NCBI GenBank assembly: GCA_963585895.1
Contig: OY757947.1
Span: 35,344,883-35,408,882, forward strand
Direction of reading: 5' to 3'
Length of the DNA: 64,000 bases
DNA from: Sepioteuthis lessoniana
Taxonomy: Eukaryota > Mollusca > Cephalopoda > Myopsida > Loliginidae
The notes below the pieces were generated by a model. It searched no databases. It was not told the DNA's origin and saw nothing but the letters and a program-made list of their open reading frames with translations. Shown here piece after piece: positions 55,301 through 64,000 of this stretch (within the stretch, counting starts at the first letter, position 1; the number at the start of each line of letters is the position of its first letter). A program made the translations under genes and the position numbers.

Positions 55301-57300
55301 GGATTTGTACCTTTGAAGATGAAAAAAAGATGCAGAATGGAAATTTACATTTACCGAAGAAGTTTGGATTATACCAACGCGCGGTGGATTTGTACCTATG
55401 ATGATGAATAAAAGATGCAGAATGGAAATTTACATTTACCGAAGAAGTTTGGATTATACCAACGCGCGGTGGATTTGTACCTATGAAGATGAATAAAAGA
55501 TGCAGAATGGAAATTTACATTTACCGAAGAAGTGTGGATTATACCAACGAGCGGTGGATTTGTACCTATGAAGATGAATAAAAGATGCAGAATGGAAATT
55601 TACATTTACCGAAGAAGTTTGGATTATACCAACGCCAGTGGATTTGTACCTATGAAGATGAATAAAAGATGCAGAATGGAAATTTACATTTACCGAAGAA
55701 GTTTGAATTATACCAACGCGCGGTGGATTTGTACCTATGAAGATGAATAAAAGATGCATGAGGGAAACTTACATTTCCCCAAGAGGTTCGGATTATACCA
55801 AGGCGCGATGGATTTCTACCTATGAAGATGAATAAAAGAAGCAGAATGGAAATTTACATTTACCGGAGAAGTTTGGATTATAGCAACGCGCGGTGGATTT
55901 GTACCTACGAAGATGAATAAAAGATGCAGAATGGAAATTTACATTTACCGAAGAAGTTTGGATTATACCAACGCGCGGTGGATTTGTACCTACGAAGATG
56001 AATTAAAGAAGCAGAATGGAAATTTACATTTACCGAAGAAGTTGGGATTATACCAACGTGCTTTGGATTTGTACCTATGAAGATGAATAAAAGATGCACG
56101 GGGGAAACTTACATTTCCCCAAGAGGTTTGGATTATACCAACACACGGTGGATTTGTACCTATGAAGATAAATAAAAGATGCAGAATTGAAATTTACATT
56201 TACCGAAGAAGTTTGGATTATACCAACGCGCGGTGGATTTGTACCTATGAAGATGAATAAAAGATGCAGAATGGAAATTTACATTTACCGAAGAAGTTTG
56301 GATTATACCAACGCGCGGTGGATTTGTACCTATAAAGATGAATAAAAGATGCAGAATGGAAATTTACATTTACCGAAGAAGTTTGAATTATACCAACGCG
56401 CGGTGGATTTGTACCTATGAAGATGAATAAAAGATGCAGAATGGTAATTTACATTTACCGAAGAAGTTTGGATTATACCAACGCGCGGTGGATTTTCACC
56501 TAAGAATATGAATAAAAGATGCAGAATGGAAATTTACATTTACCGAAGAAGTTTGGATTATACCAACGCGCGGTGGATTCGTACCTATGAAGATTTATAA
56601 AAGATGTAGAATGGAAATTTACATTTACCGAAGAAGTTTGGATTATACCAACGTGCGGTGGATTTGTACCTATGAAGATGAAAAAAGATGCACGTAGGAA
56701 ACTCACATTTCCCCAAGAATTTTGGATTATACCAATGCGCGGTGGATTTGTACCTATGAAGATGAATAAAAGATGCAGAATGGAAATTTACATTTACCGA
56801 AGAAGTTTGGATTATACCAACGCGCGGTGGATTTGTACCTATGAAGATGAATAAATGATGCATGAGGGAAACTTACATTTCCCCAAGAGGTTTGGATTAT
56901 TCCAACGCGCGGTGGATTTGTACCTATGAAGATGAATAAAAGATGCAGAATGGAAATTTTCATTTACCGAAGAAGTTTGGATTATACCAACGTGCTGTGG
57001 ATTTGTACCTATGAAGATGAATAAGAGATGCGCAATGGAAATTTACATTTACCGAAGAAGTTTGGATCATACCAACGCGCGGCGGATTTGTACCTATGAA
57101 GAGGAAAAAAAGGTGCATGAGGGAAACTTACATTTCCCCAAGAAGTTTGGATTATACCAACGCGTGGTGGATTTGTACCGACGAAGATAAATAAAAGATG
57201 CAGAATTGAAATTTACATTTACCAAAGAAGTTTGGATTATACCAACGCGCGGTGGATTTGTACCTATGAAGATGAATAAAGATGCAGAAAGGAAATTTAC

Positions 57301-60300
57301 ATTTACCGGAGTAGTTTGGATTATACCAACGCGCGGTGGATTTGTACCTACGAAGATGAATAAAGGATGCAGAATGGAAATTTACATTTACCGAAGAAGT
57401 TTGGATTATACCAACGCGCGGTGGATTTGTACCTACGAAGATGAATAAAAGAAGCAGAATGGAAATTTACATTTACCGAAGAAGTTTGGATTATACCAAC
57501 GTGCGGTGGATTGGTAACTATGAAGATGAATAAAAGATGCACGAGGGAAACTTACATTTTCCCAAGAAGTTTGGATTATACCAACGCGATGTGGATTTGT
57601 ACCTATGAAGATTTATAAAAGATGCAGAATGGAAATTTACATTTACCGAAGAAGTTTGGATTATACCAACGTGCGGTCGATTTGTACCTAGGGAGATGAA
57701 TAAAAGATGCAGAATGGAAATTTACATTTACCGAAGAACTTGGGATTATACCAACGCGCGGTGGATTTGTACCTATGAAGAGGAATAAGAGATGCAGAAT
57801 GGAAATTTACATTTACCGAAGAAGTTTGGATTATACCAACGCGCGGTGGATTTGTACCTATGAAGATGAATAAAAGATGCATGAGGGAAACTTACATTTC
57901 CCCAAGAGGTTTGGATTATACCAACGCGCGGTGGATTTGTACCTATGAAGAAGAATAAAAGATGCAGAATGGAAATTTTCATTTACCGAAGAAGTTTGGA
58001 TTATACCAACGCGCGGTGGATTTGTACCTACGAAGATGAATAAAAGAAGCAGAATGGAAATTTAAATTTACCGAAGAAGTTTGGATTATACCAACGTGCG
58101 GTAGATTTGTACCTATGAAGATGAATAAAAGATGCACGAGGGAAACTTACATTTCCCCACGAGGTTTGGATTATACCAACGCGCAGTGGATTTCTACCTA
58201 TGAAGATGAATAAAAGATGCAGAATGGAAATTTACATTTACCGAAGAACTTGGGATTAAACCAACGCGCGGTGGATTTGTACCTATGAAGTTGAATAAAA
58301 GATGCAAAATGGAAATTTACATTTACCGAAGAAGTTTGGATTATACCAACGCGCGGTGGATTTGTACCTATGAAGATGAATAAAAGATGCAGAATGGAAA
58401 TTTACATTTACCGAAGAAGTTTGGATTATACCAACGCGCGGTGGATTTGTATCTATGAAGATGAATAAAAGATGCAGAATGGAAATTTACATTTACCGAA
58501 GAAGTTTGGATTATACCAACGCGCGGTGGATTTGTACCTACGAAGATGAATAAAAGAAGCAGAATGGAAATTTACATTTACCGAAGAAGTTTGGATTATA
58601 CCAACGTGCGGTGGATTTGTACCTATGAAGATGAATAAAAGATGCAGAATGGAAATTTACATTTACCGAAGAAGTTTGGATTATACCAACGCGCGGTGGA
58701 TTTGTACTTATGAAGATGAATAAAAGATGCAGAATGGAAATTTACATTAACCGAAGAAGTTTGGATTATACCAACGCGCGGTGGATTTTTACCTAGGGAG
58801 ATGAATAAAAGATGCAGAATGGAAATCTACATTTACCGAAGAAGTTTGGATTATACCAACGCGCGGTTGATTTGTACCTAGGGAGATGAATAAAAGATGC
58901 AGAATGGAAATTTACATTTACCGAAGAAGTTTGGACCATACCAACATGCAGTGGATTTGTACCTAGGTAGATGAATAAGAGATGCGCTATGGAAATTTAC
59001 ATTTAGCGAAGAAGTTTTGATTATACCAACGTGCGGTGGATTTCTACCTATGAAGATGAATAAAAGATGCACGAGGGAAACTTACATTTCCCCAAGAAGT
59101 TTGGATTATACCAACGCGCGGTGGATTTGTACCTATGAAGATGAATAAAAGATGCAGAATGGAAATTTACATTTACCGAAGAAGTTTGGATTATACCAAC
59201 CCGCGGTGGATTCGTACCTATGAAGATTTATAAAAGATGTAGAATGGAAATTTAGATTTACCGAAGAAGTTTGGATTATACCAACGTGCGGTGGATTTGT
59301 ACCTATGAAGATGAATAAAAGATGCACGAAGGAAACTCACATTTCCCCAAGAATTTTGGATTATACCAATGCGCGGTGGATTTGTACCTATGAAGTTGAA
59401 TAAAAGATGCAGAATGGAAATTTACATTTACCGAAGAAGTTTGGATTATACCAACGCGCGGTGGATTTGTACCTATGAAGATGAATAAAAGACACATGAG
59501 GGAAACTTACATTTCCTCAAGAGGTTTGGATTGTACCAACGCGCGGTGGATTTGTACCTATGAAGATGAATAAAAGACGCGGAATGGAAATTTTCATTTA
59601 CCGAAGAAGTTTGGATTATACCAACGTGCGGTGGATTTGTACCTATGAAGATGAATAAGAGATGCGCAATGGAAATTTACATTTACCGAAGAAGTTTGGA
59701 TCATACCAACGCGCGGTGGATTTGTACCTATGAAGATGAATAAAAGATGCAGGAGGGAAACTTACATTTCCCCAAGAAGTTTGGATTATACCAACGCGCG
59801 GTGGATTTGTACCTATGAAGATGAATAAAAGATGCAGAATGGAAATTTACATTTACCGAAGAAGTTTGGATTATACCAACGCGCGGTGGATTTGTACCTA
59901 TGAAGATGAATAAAAGATGCAGAATGGAAATTTACATTTACCGAAGAAGTTTGGATTATACCAACGAGCGGTGGATTTTTACCTAGGGAGATGAATAAAA
60001 GATGCAGAATGGAAATCTACATTTACCGAAGAAGTTTGGATTATACCAACGCGCGGTTGATTTGTACCTAGGGTGATGAATAAAAGATGCAGAATGGAAA
60101 TTTACATTTACCGAAGAAGTTTGGACCATACCAACATACAGTGGATTTGTACCTAGGTAGATGAATAAGAGATGCGCTATGGAAATTTACATTTACCGAA
60201 GAAGTTTTGATTATACCAACGTGCGGTGGATTTCTACCCATGAAGATGAATAAAAGATGCACGAGGGAAACTTACATTTCCCCAAGAAGTTTGGATTATA

Positions 60301-61601
60301 CCAACGCGCGGTGGATTTGTACCTATGAAGATGAATAAAAGATGCAGGAGGGAAAATTACATTTCCCCAAGAAGTTTGGATTATACCAACGCGCGGTGGA
60401 TTTGTACCTATGAAGATGAATAAAAGATGCAGAATGGAAATTTACATTTACCGAAGAAGTTTGGATTATACCAACGCGCGGTGGATTTGTACCTATGAAG
60501 ATGAATAAAAGAGGCAGAATGGAAATTTACATTTACCGAAGAAGTTTGGATTATACCAACGCGCGGTGGATTTTTACCTAGGGAGATGAATAAAAGATGC
60601 AGAATGGAAATCTACATTTACCGAAGAAGTTTGGATTATACCAACGCGCGGTTGACTTGTACCTAGGGAGATGAATAAAAGATGCAGAATGGAAATTTAT
60701 ATTTACCGAAGAAGTTTGGACCATACCAACATACAGTGGATTTGTACCTAGGTAGATGAATAAGAAATGCGCTATGGAAATTTACATTTACCGAAGAAGT
60801 TTTGATTATACCAACGTGCGGTGGATTTCTACCTATGAAGATGAATAAAAGATGCACGAGGGAAACTTACATTTCCCCAAGAAGTTTGGATTATACCAAC
60901 GCGCGGTGGATTTGTACCTATGAAGATGAATAAAAGATGCAGAATGGAAATTTACATTTACCGAAGAAGTTTGGATTATACCAACGCACGGTGGATTCGT
61001 ACCTATGAAGATTTATAAAAGATGTAGAATGGAAATTTACATTTACCGAAGAAGTTTGGATTATACCAACGCGCGGTGGATTTGTACCTATGAAGATGAA
61101 TAAAAGACACATGAGGGAAACTTACATTTCCCCAAGAGGTTTGGATTGTACCAACGCGCGGTGGATTTGTACCTATGAAGATGAATAAAAGACGCAGAAA
61201 GGAAATTTTCATTTACCGAAGAAGTTTGGATTATACCAACGTGCGGTGGATTTGTACCTATGAAGATGAATAAGAGATGCGCAATGGAAATTTACATTTA
61301 CCGAAGAAGTTTGGATTATACCAACGCGCGGTGGATTTGTACCTATGAAGATGAATAAAAGATGCAGGAGGGAAACTTACATTTCCCCAAGAAGTTTGGA
61401 TTATACCAACGCGCGGTGGATTTGTACCTATGAAGATGAATAAAAGATGCAGAATGGAAATTTACATTTACCGAAGAAGTTTGGATTATACCAACGCGCG
61501 GTGGATTTGTACCTATGAAGATGAATAAAAGATGCAGAATGGAAATTTACATTTACCGAAGAAGTTTGGATTATACCAACGCGCGGTGGATTTTTACCTA
61601 G
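57301..61601 (+). repeat. Right flank domain with 595/1190-bp spaced cassettes
   Basis: About 50 monomers. A cassette with GGACCATACCAACAT, then CCTAGGTAGATG, then GATGCGCTATGG occurs near 58934, 60124 and 60719, steps of 1190 and 595 bp (14 and 7 monomers). GACACATGAGGG is found near 59491 and 61106, 1615 bp or 19 monomers apart. CAGGAGGGAAA B-like monomers are private to this region. No net indel occurs between 57.35 and 61.85 kb. The GATGCGCAATGG and CCTAGGGAG variants also occur in the first kilobase of the window. Confidence 0.75.
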
Positions 61602-61709
61602 GGAGATGAATAAAAGATGCAGAATGGAAATTCACATTTCCCGAAGAAGTTTGAATTATACCAACGCGCAGTGGATGTGTACCTATGAAGATTAATAAAA
61701 GATGAACAA

Positions 61710-61727
61710 GGGAAATTTAAATTTCCC
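61710..61727. repeat. 18-bp perfect palindrome in an edge monomer
   Basis: GGGAAATTTAAATTTCCC reads the same on both strands. It lies at the place of the family-B inverted repeat, with no spacer. The monomer also has AACAAGGG upstream and ATATGTTTGG downstream. Confidence 0.9.
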
Positions 61728-61877
61728 AAATATGTTTGGATTATACCAACGGGCGGTGGATTTGTACCTATGAAGATGCATAAAAGATGCAAAAGGCAAA
61801 TTTACATTTACCGAAGTAGTTTTGATTATACCAACGTGCGGTGAATTTGTACCTATGAAGATGAATAAAAGATGCAG

Positions 61878-62005
61878 AATGGAAATTTACATTTACCGAA
61901 GAAGTTTGGATTATACCAACGTGCGGTGGATTTGCACCTAGGAAGATTAAGGAAAGATGCGGAATGGAAATTTACATTTCCCGAAGAAGTTTGGATTATA
62001 CCAAC
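61878..62005 (+). repeat. 128-bp exact duplicate within the edge domain, copy 1
   Basis: This segment recurs without change at 63322-63449 (offset 1444 bp, 17 monomers minus 1). It includes the private string TTTGCACCTAGGAAGATTAA followed by GGAAAGATGCGG. The exact identity contrasts with the divergence of its neighbours. Confidence 0.85.
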
Positions 62006-62899
62006 GCGTGGTGGATTTGTACCTATGAAGATGAATAAAAGATACACACGGGAAATTAATTTTTCCCGAAGAAGTTTGGATTATACCAACGTGCGGTGGA
62101 TTTGTACATTTGAAGATGAAGAAAAGTGGAAAAACTGAAATTTACATTTCCCGAAGAAGTTGGGATCATACCAACGCGTGGTGGATTTGTACCCATTAAG
62201 ATGAATAAAAAATGAACAATGGAAATTTACATTTCCCGAAGAAGTTTGGATTATACCAACGCATGGGGGATTTGTACCTATTAAGATGAAGAAAAGATGC
62301 ACAATAGAAATTTACATTTCCCCATGAAGTTTGGATTATACGATCGCACGGTGGATTTGTACCAATGAAGATAAAGAAAAATGGAAGAATTGAAATTTAC
62401 ATTTCCCCAAGAAGTTTGGATTATACCAACGCGTGGTGGATTTGTACCTACGACGATGAATAAAAGATGCAGAATTGAAATTTACATGTACCGAAGAAGT
62501 TTGGATTATACCAACGCTCGGTGGATTTCTACCTATGAAGATGAATAAAAGATGCAGAATGGAAATTTACATTTACCGATGAAGTTCGGATTATACCAAC
62601 GTGCGGTGGATTTGTACCTATCAAGAAGAAGAAAAGATGCACAAGGGAAATTAACATTTCCACAAGAAGTTTGGATTATACCAACGCGCAGTGGATTTGT
62701 ACCTATGAAGATGAATAAAAGATGCAGAATGGAAATTTACATTTACCAAAGAAATTGGGATTATACCAACGCGCGGTGGATTTGTACATAGGGAGAGGAA
62801 TAAAAGATGATCAATGGAAATTTACATTTACCGAGGAAGTTTGGATTATACCAACGCGCGGTGGATTTGTACCTATGAAGATGAATAAAAGATTAACAA

Positions 62900-62917
62900 G
62901 GGAAATTTACATTTCCC
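62900..62917. repeat. 7-bp inverted repeat in an edge monomer
   Basis: GGGAAAT, a TTAC spacer, then ATTTCCC. It lies 1190 bp (14 monomers) after the 18-bp palindrome and in the same AACAAGGG subtype. Confidence 0.85.
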
Positions 62918-63321
62918 GAAGATGTTTGGATAATACCAACGCGCGGAGGATTTGTACCTCGGGAGATGAATAAAAGGTACACAATGGAAATTACATTTAC
63001 CGAAGAAGTTTGGATTATACCAACCCGCGGTGGATTTCTACCTATGAAGATGAATAAAAGATGCTGAATGGAAATGTACATTTACCGAAGAAGATTGGAT
63101 TAAACCAACGCGCGGTGGATTTGTAACTGTGAAGATGAATAATAGATGCAGAAGGGAAATTTACATTTACCGAAGAAGTTTGGATTATACCAACGCGCAT
63201 TGAATTTGTACCTATGAAGATGAAAAAAAGATGCAGAATAGAAATTTAAATTTATCGAAGAAGTTTGGATTATACCAAGGCTTGATGGATTTGTACCTAT
63301 GAAGATGAATGAAAGATGCAC

Positions 63322-63449
63322 AATGGAAATTTACATTTACCGAAGAAGTTTGGATTATACCAACGTGCGGTGGATTTGCACCTAGGAAGATTAAGGAAAG
63401 ATGCGGAATGGAAATTTACATTTCCCGAAGAAGTTTGGATTATACCAAC
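63322..63449 (+). repeat. 128-bp exact duplicate within the edge domain, copy 2
   Basis: Counterpart of 61878-62005. The flanks differ on both sides: a C at 63321 for a G at 61877, and CCGGCAGTGG for CGCGTGGTGG after the match. Confidence 0.85.
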
Positions 63450-63748
63450 CGGCAGTGGCTTTGTACCTATGAAGATGAATAAAAGATGCACAATGGAAAT
63501 TTACATTTCCCGAAGAAGTATGGATTATACCAACGCGCGATGGATTTGTACCTATGAAGTTGATGAAAAGATGCACATTGGAAATTTACATTTCCCGAAG
63601 ATGTTTGGATTATACCAACGCACAGGGAATTTGCACGTATGAAGATGAATAAAAGATGCAGAATGGAAATTTACATTTCCCGAAGAAGTTTGGATTATAC
63701 TAACGCGTAGTGGATTTGTACCTATGAAGATGAATAAAAGATAAACAA

Positions 63749-63766
63749 GGGAAATTTACATTTCCC
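63749..63766. repeat. 7-bp inverted repeat in an edge monomer
   Basis: Again GGGAAAT, TTAC, ATTTCCC, in the AACAAGGG subtype. It is 849 bp (10 monomers minus 1 bp) after the previous one. Confidence 0.85.
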
Positions 63767-64000
63767 GAAGATGTTTGGATTATACCAACGCGCGGTGGAT
63801 TTGTTCTATGAAAATTAATAAATGATGCACAATGGAAATTTACATTTCCGGAAGAAGTTTGGATTATACCATCCCGCAGTGGATTTGTACATCTGAAGAT
63901 GAAGGAAAATGTAAAATTGAAATTTACTTTTCCGCAAGAAGTTTAGATTATACCAACGCGCGGTGGATTTGTACCTATTCAGATGAATAAAAATGCACAA

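Larger units (their letters stand above)
40950..57300 (+). repeat. Mosaic domain of overlapping segmental copies
   Basis: About 192 monomers show several interleaved offsets rather than one period. The cassette marked by TTTATAAATG, then CCTAGGGAG, then GAGGAATAAGAG with AATTAACATTTACC starts near 42152, 43257, 44957, 48101, 49630, 51159, 52773 and 54642. Successive steps are 1105, 1700, 3144, 1529, 1529, about 1614 and about 1869 bp. A second cassette, GAAGTTGGGATTATACC followed by TGCTTTGG, occurs near 41001, 42700, 43806, 46270, 46865, 51710, 54175 and 56040. Single missing bases near 45865, 48755, 50537, 52151, 52893, 55635, 56682 and 57279 shift the register. The pattern suggests repeated unequal exchange or break-induced copying. 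Confidence 0.75.
1..64000 (+). repeat. 85-bp tandem satellite array spanning the whole window
   Basis: About 753 head-to-tail copies of an 85-bp monomer fill the window with no unrelated insertion. From one end to the other I can follow the same landmarks in each copy: GATGAATAAAAGATGCA, then GGAAATTTACATTT, then GTTTGGATTATACCAACGCG, then GGATTTGTACCTA. Register is kept almost perfectly; only about 18 net indels are needed up to 61.6 kb. The consensus has A31 G20 C11 T23, so 36.5% GC with a strong G-over-C bias on the + strand. No gene, RNA gene, transposon or regulatory element is supported anywhere inside. Known biology: arrays of this length and order are typical of eukaryotic heterochromatin, including centromeres. 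The organism and chromosomal position cannot be told from the sequence, and I do not recognise the monomer as a named satellite. Confidence 0.98.
61602..64000 (+). repeat. Degenerate edge domain of the array
   Basis: The last 28 or so monomers keep the 85-bp period but carry many more private changes than elsewhere. For example, the monomer at 61772-61856 differs from the consensus at eight sites. Several have TTTCCCGAAG, a state between family A (TTTACCGAAG) and family B (TTTCCCCAAG). Small indels also become denser (near 62989, 63795 and 63990). Satellite arrays are usually homogenised in the core and degenerate at the margins, so this looks like the approach to an array edge, though no unique flanking DNA is reached. 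Loss of the usual TAA allows a longer chance open frame at 63316-63642 (108 codons), which I do not regard as a gene. Confidence 0.8.

Noticed and set aside
63316-63642. 108-codon plus-strand open frame in the edge domain
   Set aside because: It is made of the same monomer translated in successive registers. It is longer only because TAA stops are lost in degenerate monomers (AAGATTAAGG and TTGATGAAAAG forms). It has no recognisable domain.
1-64000. CRISPR array
   Set aside because: Units are contiguous and similar over the full 85 bp; there are no unique spacers and no cas genes.
1-64000. Tandem repeat of a coding gene
   Set aside because: 85 is not divisible by 3 and every frame is interrupted within about three monomers.
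1-64000. CENP-B-box-like site on the minus strand (TTCGGTAAATG in each A monomer)
   Set aside because: It fits the first half of the known box (TTCG, four bases, A), but the required CGGG is TAAA here. Five of nine fixed bases is close to chance, and B monomers lose the TTCG.
1-64000. Telomeric repeat, rDNA spacer, or transposon with terminal repeats
   Set aside because: The unit is far longer than a telomere repeat. There is no rRNA or tRNA sequence, no transposase or reverse transcriptase frame, and no insertion interrupting the array.

Overview
The whole 64 kb window is one uninterrupted tandem satellite array. The monomer is 85 bp, about 753 copies sit head-to-tail on the + strand, and no part of the window lies outside the array. 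I find no protein-coding gene, rRNA, tRNA, transposon, CRISPR array, origin or promoter that I can support. Open frames of 60-108 codons are by-products of the repeat: 85 is 1 more than a multiple of 3, so a reading frame passes through two open registers before meeting a register dense in stops. A satellite this long, with nested higher-order duplications and a more degenerate stretch at one end, points to eukaryotic heterochromatin (pericentromeric, centromeric or subtelomeric). The sequence does not identify the species. The consensus monomer is 36.5% GC, purine-rich on the + strand (51 of 85), and not CpG-depleted (4 CpG per monomer against about 2.6 expected from composition).

Two main monomer families are interspersed. 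Family A is the bulk type (exact consensus at 3308-3392). Family B (reference 7899-7983) makes up roughly one monomer in four or five. It differs from A at seven positions, all inside a 27-bp segment, and two of those changes together create a GGGAAA/TTTCCC inverted repeat. Further subtypes (an AAGAAGCAG form, a GGATCC form, a form with TTTATAAATG, and forms with a 1-bp deletion) act as barcodes that show how the array grew.

Layout: 1-3.4 kb, mixed A/B monomers. 3.4-17.4 kb, a domain built from a 4590-bp (54-monomer) higher-order unit with an internal 1190-bp duplication; it holds the GGATCC monomers. 17.3-20.3 kb, a 1870-bp-offset duplication. 22.5-24.2 kb, an 850-bp tandem duplication. 25.6-27.65 kb, a 1020-bp tandem duplication. 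28.2-33.8 kb, a very recent 2804-bp tandem duplication. 33.1-35.8 kb, a 1359-bp tandem duplication that overlaps the previous block's end. 39.5-40.9 kb, a 679-bp duplication. 41-57 kb, a mosaic of overlapping segmental copies with offsets of 1529, 1700, 1870, 3144 and 4673 bp. 57.3-61.6 kb, more varied monomers with 595/1190-bp spaced copies. 61.6-64 kb, a degenerate domain that looks like the approach to an array edge and carries putative ancestral monomers with perfect or near-perfect palindromes.

Nothing here resembles a multi-gene system. What deserves a second look is the structure of the satellite itself: the coupled, hairpin-forming difference between A and B, the layered duplication history, and the edge monomers that look intermediate between the two families. 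Block boundaries were found by eye from diagnostic variants and are usually good to about one monomer.
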